A stretch of 7,612 nucleotides of DNA from Bacillota bacterium (lineage in GTDB: Bacteria > Bacillota > Bacilli > Paenibacillales > Paenibacillaceae). The notes below the pieces were generated by a model, which was given only the letters and a program-made list of their open reading frames with translations, was not told where the DNA came from and searched no databases. Positions 1 through 6,783 of this stretch are shown piece after piece. Made by a program: the position numbers and the translations under genes. The stretch is taken from NCBI GenBank assembly GCA_023386495.1, contig JAEWJS010000188.1, positions 1-7,612 of the forward strand, read 5' to 3'. Numbering within the stretch: the stretch's first letter is position 1; the number at the start of each line of letters is the position of its first letter.

Positions 1-1863
1 AATACTTTTGCGGCCGACACGCCGCCGACGGTGCGCCAAGCGATCCGCAATGCAGGGCATATCGTCGTGACGAATCCGGATATGCTGCATTCGGCCATTT
101 TGCCCCACCACACGAAATGGGTCAAGCTGTTCGAGAACGTCAACTATATCGTGCTCGACGAGCTGCACGCGTATCGCGGGGTGTTCGGCAGCCATGTGGC
201 GAACGTCATTCGGCGGCTGAAACGGATCTGCCGCTTCTACGGCTCGAATCCGATTTTTATCTGCGCATCCGCCACGATCGACAATCCGGGCGAGCATGCC
301 GAGCGTTTGATCGGCGAACCTGTACGAGTGATCGACAATAACGGTGCGCCTACGGGCGAGAAGCATTTTATATTCTACAATCCGCCTGTCGTGAATCAGC
401 AGCTCGGCATTCGAAGGAGCAGCGTGCTCGAGACGCAGCGGCTCGCGGCCATGCTATTGAAGCAGGGCGTGCAGACGATCGTCTTTGCGCGGAGCCGCGT
501 CCGCGTGGAGATTCTGCTCACTTACCTGCAGGATACAATCAAGAGCGAGCTCGGCACGCCTACGATTCGCGGCTATCGGGGCGGCTACCTGCCGAAGCTG
601 CGGCGTGAGATCGAGCGCGGCCTGCGCAGCGGGGAGATCCGCGGTGTCGTCAGCACGAACGCGCTGGAGCTGGGCATCGACATCGGGCAACTGCAGGCGT
701 GCGTCTTGAACGGCTATCCCGGAACGGTAGCGAGCACCTGGCAGCAGTCGGGCCGCGCCGGCCGGAGGCACGGGAGCGCCGTGACGTTCATGGTGGCGAG
801 CAGCAACCCGCTTGACCAATACATGATCCAGAACCCGGATTTCTTCTTCAATCGGCCGCCTGAGCGCGCCTTGATTCATCCGGACAATCTCTTGATCTTG
901 ATCGATCATGTCAAATGCGCCGCCTACGAGCTGCCGTTCGAAGCGAACGAGCAGTTCGGCAGCGAATCGCTGCGCGACATGCTGGAGTTCCTGACGGAGG
1001 AGAAGGTGCTCCATCACGTCAAGGACCGGTGGTACTGGATGGAGCAGTCGTTCCCCGCGCACAACATCTCGCTTCGCTCCGCGGCACAGGAAAACTTCGT
1101 CATCGTGGACGTGACGAATGGCAATCGCGTGCTCGGCGAGGTCGACCGCTTCGGCGCGCCGACGCTGATCCACGAGGAAGCGATCTATCTGCATGAAGGG
1201 GTCCAGTACCAGGTGGAGAAGCTGGATTACCCCGAGAAAAAAGCGTACGTACGCGAGGTGGACGTCGATTACTTCACGGACGCTAGCCTTGCCGTCGAGC
1301 TGAAGGTGCTGCATGTGGACAAGGAGAGGCAGAGCGGCGAAATCGTGAGGCAGTACGGCGAGGTCACCGTGAATGCCAAACCGACGATATTCAAAAAAAT
1401 CAAGCTTCGCACGCATGAGAATATCGGCTCCGGGCCGATCCATCTGCCAGAAGAGGAGCTGCATACGAGCGCGTACTGGTTCTCCTTCAGCGAAGAGGCT
1501 GCCGCGCGAAAGGGCACGAATGAGATGCAGTGCGCGCTGCTCGGCGTCGCGAACGTGCTGATTCACATCGCGCCGCTCTACCTGATGTGCGACCCGTTCG
1601 ACATTCGGGTCTACCCGCAGGTGAAGGCGACGCATACGAAGCGTCCGACGATCTACTTCTATGACCGGTATCCCGGCGGCATCGGGCTGAGCGAGCGGTT
1701 GTTCGAGGTGCATGACGAGCTGCTGTGTAGAGCGCGCGAGCTGATCCGCAATTGCAGCTGTCTCAGCGGCTGTCCCGCATGCGTGGGGCCGATCGAGGAA
1801 GTCGGCCTGCTCGGCAAGACGCAAGCGCTGCAGCTCCTCGAGGAGACGGGAGGCGCGTCATGA
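1..1863 (+). CDS. mrfA: MrfA (YprA)-type DExH-box DNA helicase, 5'-truncated by window edge
   Basis: Superfamily 2 DNA helicase. In B. subtilis MrfA is an ATP-dependent 3'-5' helicase that works with MrfB in UvrA-independent repair of mitomycin C damage. The frame is open from base 1, so the gene begins upstream. About 620 residues are visible, against roughly 750 for the B. subtilis protein, so the Walker A region is outside the window. Visible motifs are TNPDMLH (70-90), the Walker B box DELH (157-168), SAT (268-276), TNALELGIDIG (655-687) and the arginine-finger motif QQSGRAGRR (742-768). A C-terminal DUF1998/MZB-like zinc-binding domain ends in CSCLSGCPAC (1753-1782), whose four cysteines fit the metal site of this family. 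The stop overlaps the start of mrfB by ATGA, the same pairing as yprA-yprB in Bacillus, which supports the call over other DUF1998 helicases. The visible part shows no frameshift. Confidence 0.93.
   Translation, partial: NTFAADTPPTVRQAIRNAGHIVVTNPDMLHSAILPHHTKWVKLFENVNYIVLDELHAYRGVFGSHVANVIRRLKRICRFYGSNPIFICASATIDNPGEHAERLIGEPVRVIDNNGAPTGEKHFIFYNPPVVNQQLGIRRSSVLETQRLAAMLLKQGVQTIVFARSRVRVEILLTYLQDTIKSELGTPTIRGYRGGYLPKLRREIERGLRSGEIRGVVSTNALELGIDIGQLQACVLNGYPGTVASTWQQSGRAGRRHGSAVTFMVASSNPLDQYMIQNPDFFFNRPPERALIHPDNLLILIDHVKCAAYELPFEANEQFGSESLRDMLEFLTEEKVLHHVKDRWYWMEQSFPAHNISLRSAAQENFVIVDVTNGNRVLGEVDRFGAPTLIHEEAIYLHEGVQYQVEKLDYPEKKAYVREVDVDYFTDASLAVELKVLHVDKERQSGEIVRQYGEVTVNAKPTIFKKIKLRTHENIGSGPIHLPEEELHTSAYWFSFSEEAAARKGTNEMQCALLGVANVLIHIAPLYLMCDPFDIRVYPQVKATHTKRPTIYFYDRYPGGIGLSERLFEVHDELLCRARELIRNCSCLSGCPACVGPIEEVGLLGKTQALQLLEETGGAS
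1848..1853 (+). promoter_or_regulatory. Ribosome binding site of mrfB
   Basis: GGGAGG lies 6 nt before the ATG at 1860, inside the last codons of mrfA. It fixes the mrfB start at 1860 rather than at the in-frame TTG at 1752. Confidence 0.75.
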
Positions 1864-3206
1864 GCGGCGGCATTCGCGAGAGGATGCGGCTCCTGCGCGG
1901 ACAGGGGGCAAGCGAGCCGGGGTCTGTACCGGCCGGCAGCGATCATGAGGAAGTTTTGGAAACGGGGAGTAGTGTCGAGGAAGCGGGAGTTGGAGCTGCT
2001 CCTGATGCTGCAAGCGATGCCGATGCGAGCTTGCTCTCGCCGGAATGGGACGCGCTTCAGGTCACGCTGCGTGAGAACGATTATGGCGAGTATTTGCTAA
2101 GGCGCGTGACGTACCCGCTGGGGCATCGGCATGGCGACCATCGCCTGGCCGAGCTGGCGGAAGCGGCGCCTCATCTTGCGGCATTCCATGAGGGCGAGGC
2201 AGAGGCGCCGGTAATGGAACGGCTGCTGTTCCTCGATCTCGAGACGACGGGTCTGGGCGTAGGTACGGGCAACGTCCCGTTCATGACAGGCATCGGCTAC
2301 GTAGAAGGCGGCAGCTTTGTCGTGGAGCAGGCGCTGATTCGACATCCTGCCGAGGAACGCGCGATGCTGGCCGATCTGAAAGAGCGCCTAGGCGTTCGCC
2401 CTTATCTCGTTACGTACAACGGGCGCACCTTCGATTGGCCGGTATTGGCCGGGCGCTATATTATGAACGGGCTCGGCCAATACGGCAGCGAACCCCGCCA
2501 TCTCGACTTGCTGCATCCTTCGCGCAGCGTGTGGCGCAATACGCTCGCGTCATGCAAGCTCAGCCATGTCGAAGAGGAACGCCTCGGCATTCACCGCGTG
2601 GATGATTTGCCGGGCTCGCTGGCGCCGGCGATCTATTTTCGCTTCCTGAACGAAGGGCAGCCGGAGCTGCTGACAGGCGTCTTCCATCATAACGAGCTCG
2701 ATATGCTGGCCCTCGCTTGCCTTGCCGTGAGGTTCGGACGCTTATTGGGCGGCGGTCTGGGGGATACTGTGCCCTATCCGACCGAACCGGAGGAGCTGCT
2801 GCGCACCGGCCTATGGCTGGAGAGGATGGGAAGGACAGCCGAAGCCGAGACGCTGTTCGCCCGGCTTGACGGCGCAGCGCCTGCCGTATCCTGGTGTCTG
2901 CCGCTGGCAGCGCGCGACAAGAAGTGTGGAAATTGGCAGCGGGCTGTGCTATTGTGGCAGAAGGCCGCCCATGCGGCGGAACAGACGTCAATACCGCACT
3001 ATGAGGCGCATATCGAGCTCTCCATGTATTATGAGCATCGGGCCAAGGATATGGAGGCCGCCCTGCAATATGCCAGCCGCGCGCTGGATCAGGCGGTCCG
3101 CCGGGCGGGCTTCGCGCGACATGATGCGAAGAGCCGCGCGGAGCTTGCCGCGATCCAGAAGCGTCTCGAGCGTCTCAACAGGAAGGCCGGGAGGAACCAT
3201 GCATGA
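1860..3206 (+). CDS. mrfB: MrfB (YprB)-type DEDD exonuclease with helical TPR-like C-terminus
   Basis: Metal-dependent exonuclease of the RNase H fold, partner of MrfA in mitomycin-damage repair in B. subtilis. The protein is 448 residues. Residues 1-60 are an acidic, Ala/Gly/Ser-rich stretch that looks disordered. The nuclease domain spans about 120-295: motif I LFLDLETTGLG gives D126 and E128, motif II YNGRTFD gives D192, and motif III HHNELD gives H277 and D281. Spacing and residue types fit a DEDD catalytic set. Residues 305-440 are amphipathic helices (ERMGRTAEAETLF, YEHRAKDMEAALQYASRAL) typical of TPR repeats. The start is the ATG at 1860, with GGGAGG 6 nt upstream and a 4-nt overlap with mrfA. 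It overlaps the next gene by ATGA at 3203-3206. Family and partner gene are clear; its activity here is inferred. Confidence 0.92.
   Translation: MSGGIRERMRLLRGQGASEPGSVPAGSDHEEVLETGSSVEEAGVGAAPDAASDADASLLSPEWDALQVTLRENDYGEYLLRRVTYPLGHRHGDHRLAELAEAAPHLAAFHEGEAEAPVMERLLFLDLETTGLGVGTGNVPFMTGIGYVEGGSFVVEQALIRHPAEERAMLADLKERLGVRPYLVTYNGRTFDWPVLAGRYIMNGLGQYGSEPRHLDLLHPSRSVWRNTLASCKLSHVEEERLGIHRVDDLPGSLAPAIYFRFLNEGQPELLTGVFHHNELDMLALACLAVRFGRLLGGGLGDTVPYPTEPEELLRTGLWLERMGRTAEAETLFARLDGAAPAVSWCLPLAARDKKCGNWQRAVLLWQKAAHAAEQTSIPHYEAHIELSMYYEHRAKDMEAALQYASRALDQAVRRAGFARHDAKSRAELAAIQKRLERLNRKAGRNHA
3189..3194 (+). promoter_or_regulatory. Ribosome binding site of the oxidoreductase gene
   Basis: GGGAGG lies 8 nt before the ATG at 3203. 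A second ATG at 3199 is closer, but its frame stops after three codons, so 3203 is the start. Confidence 0.7.
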
Positions 3207-4312
3207 ATAATAGAGATCAACAAGTTCGATTCGCCGTCATCGGCTTCGGCAACATCGCCAAAACGCATATGACCGCACTGCGTGCGCTGCCGATCATCAA
3301 GCGGACGCCGCTGGTGCCGGTTCTCGATACATTGGTCACGCGCGATCCGGCGCGGCATGCCGCGCAGGCGGAGGCGATCGGCTTCCGCTCGGTCATAGCT
3401 TCCCCGGAAGAAGCGGCCGCGAGCGGGCTCGTCGACGCATTCGATATCTGCACGCCCAATGCACGGCATTATGAAGATGCAGAGCCCGCCTGGGCGCGCG
3501 GGATCGCCGTCTATTGCGAGAAGCCGCTCTCGGAAGCGTATGAGCGGTCCGAACTGCTGGTGGACAAGGCGAAACGCAACCCGCACGTTGTGTCGCAGCT
3601 GGCGTTCACGTTCCGCTACCACCCTGCGGTGATGCGGATCCGCGAAATCGTCGCGCAAGGCGTGGTCGGCGATATTCTGCAATGCAAAATTTCGTACCGC
3701 CGCTCCGGTTATTTAAGCCCGGAACGGCCGATCAGCTGGCGGCTTCAAAGCGGCATGTCCGGCGGAGGCGCAATCAGCGACCTCGGCGTGCACGTACTGG
3801 ACATGCTCCGGCATTGGTTCGGCGAGCTTGAGCACGTAGATGGCCGCACGGCTATTCACGTCGCGCAGCGCAAGGACGCTTCCGGCAGCGGTTGGGCTGC
3901 CTCCGAAGTCGACGACTGGGCCCTGATGCATTATCGCACCCGATCCGGCGTGCAGGGCATCGCAGAGGTGTCGCGTATTGCGCTGGGATCCGACGCCTTC
4001 GATATCCAGATCGTCGGCTCGCGCGGCAGCATCACATGCGATCTAGAGCGGCATGCGATGCCGCAGGTGCATATCCTTGCAGGCGGCAGCGGCGCGCTGC
4101 CTGTGCCGGCGACGCTCGAGCTGCTGCCGGACGAGAAGGCTACGATGGGCTTTGCCGTCGACACGCATTTTGGCGCGCTGCATCACTTCATCCTGCGTCT
4201 CGCCGGCGATGACCGCCATGCCAGTCTGGTACCGACGTTCGAAGACGGCTTGATCGCCGAACGCTGGATCGAGCAGGTTCTGAAGCAGAATGCGACGGAG
4301 GGCGCTCGATGA
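3203..4312 (+). CDS. Gfo/Idh/MocA-family NAD(P)-dependent oxidoreductase
   Basis: Predicted cytosolic dehydrogenase of 369 residues, a normal length for the family. The N-terminal Rossmann domain opens with VRFAVIGFGNIAKTH, whose glycine loop (G14, G16) binds the dinucleotide. ICTPN (82-86) ends the next cofactor-binding segment, and CEKPLSE carries the family EKP motif with the catalytic lysine K107. The C-terminal substrate domain has GGGAISDLGVHVLD, where D193 and H197 match the Asp-x3-His pair of inositol dehydrogenase-type enzymes. Members act on sugars, inositols or related polyols, and the sequence alone does not show which. It overlaps mrfB and the HAD gene by ATGA on each side, so it is co-translated with repair genes. 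No sugar transporter or sugar catabolic gene is adjacent. Either it makes or clears a metabolite with the HAD phosphatase, or it is a passenger in the operon. Confidence 0.9.
   Translation: MNNRDQQVRFAVIGFGNIAKTHMTALRALPIIKRTPLVPVLDTLVTRDPARHAAQAEAIGFRSVIASPEEAAASGLVDAFDICTPNARHYEDAEPAWARGIAVYCEKPLSEAYERSELLVDKAKRNPHVVSQLAFTFRYHPAVMRIREIVAQGVVGDILQCKISYRRSGYLSPERPISWRLQSGMSGGGAISDLGVHVLDMLRHWFGELEHVDGRTAIHVAQRKDASGSGWAASEVDDWALMHYRTRSGVQGIAEVSRIALGSDAFDIQIVGSRGSITCDLERHAMPQVHILAGGSGALPVPATLELLPDEKATMGFAVDTHFGALHHFILRLAGDDRHASLVPTFEDGLIAERWIEQVLKQNATEGAR
4297..4302 (+). promoter_or_regulatory. Ribosome binding site of the HAD phosphatase gene
   Basis: GGAGGG lies 6 nt before the ATG at 4309, within the end of the oxidoreductase gene. 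Confidence 0.7.
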
Positions 4313-5112
4313 GGGGCACAGGGGCACTGCTCATCGATCTGGACGGAACGCTGTATCATGGCGACCGCATGATCGAGGGAGCGGACGCGCTTATCCTGCA
4401 GCTGCGAGAAGCCGATATTCCGTATCTGTACGTCACGAACAATTCGACGGCCGCACCGGAGACGGTGGCGGCCCGCTTGAATGCGATGAGCATCCCTGCT
4501 GAGGCGAGCGATGTCTGCACGAGCGCGCAAGCCGCAGCCGATTATGCTGCGGCTCGGCATCCAGGGGCAAGAGTCATGGTCATCGGCGAGGCTGGTCTGC
4601 GGCAGGCGATAACAGATAGCGGGCTCGTCCTGTCGGACGAGCAGCCGGAGGTCGTCGTTCAAGGCTTGGACCGGTCGTTCTCTTACGACACGGCAGTGCA
4701 GGCCGTCGAAGCGATCCGGAGCGGTGCAGCCTTCATTCAGACGAATCCGGATCTGCTGCTGCCGACAGCGGACGGCTTCAGGCCCGGCGCAGGCTCGGTC
4801 GGCGCCATGCTCCAAGCCGCGTCGGGCGTCGCGCCGGTCGTGGTCGGCAAGCCGTCCTCGATTCTGATGGATTATGCGCTGCGACGGCTCGGAATATCCG
4901 CGGAGCAGGCCTTCGTCGTCGGCGACAATCTAGCGACCGATATCGCCGCCGGCGTCAGAGCCGGCTGCGCAACGGCGCTCGTGCTGACGGGGCTTACGAA
5001 TGCCGGCAATTATGAGCAGCTGCGCAGCGCCGCAGGAGTCACGCCGGATCGGATCTTCGCGGACCTGGCCGAGCTCTCGGCGTACATAAGCGATACATAC
5101 AGAGTGGGGTGA
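4309..5112 (+). CDS. HAD-IIA family phosphatase, NagD/YutF-like
   Basis: Predicted Mg-dependent phosphatase of 267 residues. The HAD motifs are complete. Motif I is DLDGTLYHG with nucleophile D10 and acid/base D12. Motif II is YVTNNST with T43. The motif III lysine K181 is in VVGKPSS. Motif IV is GDNLATDIAAG with D206 and D211. The cap between motifs II and III includes TNPD (145-148), as in the class IIA NagD/AraL/YutF/PGPase group. Such enzymes hydrolyse phosphosugars, nucleotides or glycolytic by-products; the true substrate cannot be read from sequence. The Firmicute YutF subgroup is the closest fit by length and motif wording, from memory. The start is the ATG at 4309, overlapping the oxidoreductase stop by ATGA. 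The stop at 5110-5112 lies inside the ribosome binding site of the next gene, so the two are probably translationally coupled. Confidence 0.9.
   Translation: MRGTGALLIDLDGTLYHGDRMIEGADALILQLREADIPYLYVTNNSTAAPETVAARLNAMSIPAEASDVCTSAQAAADYAAARHPGARVMVIGEAGLRQAITDSGLVLSDEQPEVVVQGLDRSFSYDTAVQAVEAIRSGAAFIQTNPDLLLPTADGFRPGAGSVGAMLQAASGVAPVVVGKPSSILMDYALRRLGISAEQAFVVGDNLATDIAAGVRAGCATALVLTGLTNAGNYEQLRSAAGVTPDRIFADLAELSAYISDTYRVG
5106..5112 (+). promoter_or_regulatory. Ribosome binding site of the glycosylase, decides its GTG start
   Basis: GGGGTGA, a near match to GAGGTGA, lies 5 nt before the GTG at 5118 and contains the HAD stop codon. It would sit on top of the alternative GTG at 5109, so it selects 5118. 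Confidence 0.65.
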
Positions 5113-5117
5113 ACGAT

Positions 5118-5927
5118 GTGCCGGAATGGCCGGAGATGGAAAATTATCGCAGGCTGCTGTCCGAACGGATCGCGGGTGCGCGCATTATAGGCACGGAAGT
5201 GGAACGAGAGAAATCGATTAACGTCGAGCCAGCGCAATTCGACAGGGAATTGACGGGAACGTCGGTCTGGCATGTCGAGCAGCGCGGCAAGCATCTGATC
5301 TTTCATCTCGACAACGGGAGAAGGCTGCTGCTCCATCTCATGCTGGGCGGCATACTCGTCTTCGGTACGGATGAAGAGAAGCCTGACCGCAGCGTGCAGA
5401 TCACGATACGGTTCCCGCATGGCAACTTGTATTTTATCGGGCTGCGGCTCGGTTACCTGCATCTGCTCACGGCCAAGGAAACCATCGCGAAGCTGGCCGA
5501 GCTTGGCCCTGAGCCGATGCGAATGGATGAAACGGCCTTCAAGCAACGGTTCGCGGGCAAGCGCGGCAAGCTAAAGACCGCCATGACCGATCAATCGGTC
5601 ATCGCCGGCATCGGCAATTGCTATGCCGACGAGATTTGCTTCTCGGCCGGCGTGCTGCCGACGGCATCGATTCCGTCGCTGCGGCCGGAGACGTGGACGA
5701 AGCTCTACGGCGCCATGCGAGAGGTGCTGCACAACGCTGCAGATGCGGGCGGTTATATGGAGCTGCCGCTCTTCAAGGGCGATACGCTGACCGGCGGCTA
5801 CAACAGCCGCTGCCTCGTATACGACCGCGAAGGGGAGGCCTGCTTGCGCTGCGGCGCACCGATCGTCAAGACGGAGTCCGCAGGACGCAAGGTGTTCTAC
5901 TGCGCGAGCTGCCAGCATGAGTCCTGA
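5118..5927 (+). CDS. Divergent Fpg/Nei (MutM-like) family DNA glycosylase/AP lyase
   Basis: Base excision repair enzyme: removes damaged bases and nicks the strand by beta/delta elimination. I place the start at the GTG at 5118, giving MPEWPEMEN. The family uses proline 2 as the N-terminal nucleophile and E3 as general acid, and a start at 5109 would bury that proline. The resulting 269 residues match E. coli Fpg in length. Also visible are K58 in the RGKHL hairpin, the helix-two-turn-helix segment VIAGIGNCYADE with N167, and a zinc finger with C242, C245, C262 and C265 plus the DNA-binding arginine R257. Odd points: the wedge residues Met, Arg and Phe of canonical Fpg appear to be L76, L109 and L111, and the loop before the zinc finger (GGYMELPLFKGDTLTGGY) is unlike the canonical 8-oxoG loop. 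This may therefore be a paralogue with another lesion preference. The family is certain; the mutM symbol is withheld. It overlaps nfo by 11 nt. Confidence 0.92.
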   Translation: MPEWPEMENYRRLLSERIAGARIIGTEVEREKSINVEPAQFDRELTGTSVWHVEQRGKHLIFHLDNGRRLLLHLMLGGILVFGTDEEKPDRSVQITIRFPHGNLYFIGLRLGYLHLLTAKETIAKLAELGPEPMRMDETAFKQRFAGKRGKLKTAMTDQSVIAGIGNCYADEICFSAGVLPTASIPSLRPETWTKLYGAMREVLHNAADAGGYMELPLFKGDTLTGGYNSRCLVYDREGEACLRCGAPIVKTESAGRKVFYCASCQHES

Positions 5928-6783
5928 TCTTGGCGAATCGATCCGCGTAGGGAGCCATGTGAGCATCCGCCGCGGCTATAAGGAAGCGGCCGTCAGCGCG
6001 GCGGCGCTCGGCGGTAACGCCTATCAATATTTTCCGAAAAATCCGCGTTCGATCGGCATCAAGGCGTACGATGCTGCGGATGCCGCGCGCTGCAAGGCCT
6101 ACTGCTTGGAGCATGGACTTGCATCGATCGCGCACGCGCCGTACCCCGTGAATCTGGCGGCGACCGACCCCGAGCAGCGTTCACGCACGGCACTATCGCT
6201 GCTCAATGATCTCGCTATCGCGGAAGATTGTGGCTCGATCGGGGTCGTCGTGCATTTTGGCATCTATAAGGGGCCGGATCTGCTCGAAGGATATCGCGGC
6301 ATCATCGGGCTGCTCGATACGGTGCTGGAGCAGTGGAATGGCAGCGCGAAGCTGCTGATCGAGAATCAAGCCGGCGATCATGCCTTCATGGGAACGACGT
6401 TCGAGGAGCTTGTCCAGATCAGGAGCTTAAGCAGGCATGCCGGCCGCATCGGCTTCTGTCTGGATACCTGCCATCTGTTCGCGGCTGGCGGCTGGGACGG
6501 CTCGGATGAGGCGGCATGGACGGCCAAGGCGCGCGAGATCGGCTATTTTGACCAGTTGGCAGCGATACATCTGAACGATTCCGTCTACGGAAGCGGGGCG
6601 CGCAAGGACCGGCACGCGCCGGTAGGGCGCGGGATGATCGGCGCTGACGCGCTGCGGCGGCTGCTGGCGGTTCCGGAGATTCGGCGAACGCCGCTGGTGC
6701 TGGAGACGCCCGAATCGGACGGATTCGCGCACCGCGACCAAATTCGGCAGGTCCAAGCTTGGGCCAAGGAGGTCCGCGCATGA
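5917..6783 (+). CDS. nfo: Endonuclease IV (Nfo), AP endonuclease family 2
   Basis: Zinc-dependent TIM-barrel enzyme that cuts 5' to abasic sites and trims blocked 3' ends left by glycosylase/lyases such as the one just upstream. The protein has 288 residues (E. coli Nfo 285). All nine ligands of the trinuclear metal site are visible: H73 (IAHAPY), H113 (VVHFG), E149 (LIENQ), D183 and H186 (CLDTCH), H218 (IHLND), D231 and H233 (KDRHAPVG) and E263 (VLETP). Y76 in HAPYPVN matches the tyrosine that enters the AP site. The ATG at 5917 overlaps the glycosylase by 11 nt. No good Shine-Dalgarno is visible before it, but no other start codon lies between it and the conserved VGSHVS strand, so it is probably made by translational coupling. 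The AYQYFPKNPRS segment differs from my recollection of B. subtilis YqfS, which suggests a separate branch of the family. Confidence 0.95.
   Translation: MSPDLGESIRVGSHVSIRRGYKEAAVSAAALGGNAYQYFPKNPRSIGIKAYDAADAARCKAYCLEHGLASIAHAPYPVNLAATDPEQRSRTALSLLNDLAIAEDCGSIGVVVHFGIYKGPDLLEGYRGIIGLLDTVLEQWNGSAKLLIENQAGDHAFMGTTFEELVQIRSLSRHAGRIGFCLDTCHLFAAGGWDGSDEAAWTAKAREIGYFDQLAAIHLNDSVYGSGARKDRHAPVGRGMIGADALRRLLAVPEIRRTPLVLETPESDGFAHRDQIRQVQAWAKEVRA
6766..6773 (+). promoter_or_regulatory. Strong ribosome binding site of the cREC-like gene
   Basis: AAGGAGGT, a near-perfect Shine-Dalgarno, lies 6 nt before the ATG at 6780 and inside the end of nfo. It is the best such site in the window and suggests the small protein is well translated. 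It also rejects the longer TTG start at 6759. Confidence 0.8.

Noticed and set aside
454..1824. Long open frame (456 codons) on the minus strand, antisense to mrfA
   Set aside because: It is the shadow of a GC-rich gene. Its product is a run of Arg, Ala, His and Leu with no motif, while the + strand frame shows the full set of helicase motifs.
1752..1859. Possible 36-codon upstream extension of mrfB from a TTG at 1752
   Set aside because: It would overlap the cysteine cluster of mrfA, and the ATG at 1860 has a good ribosome binding site and the usual 4-nt overlap.
3089..3682. Minus-strand open frame of 197 codons across the mrfB/oxidoreductase junction
   Set aside because: It overlaps two well-supported genes, has an Arg-rich composition without recognisable domains, and spans a real ATGA junction on the other strand.
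4623..4642. Perfect 8-bp stem with 4-nt loop, considered as an intrinsic terminator or attenuator
   Set aside because: It is in the middle of the HAD gene, has no following T-run, and one such stem is expected by chance in a window this size.
4183..4815. Minus-strand open frame of 210 codons over the oxidoreductase/HAD junction
   Set aside because: No motif and it lies fully antisense to two conserved enzymes; a codon-bias artefact.
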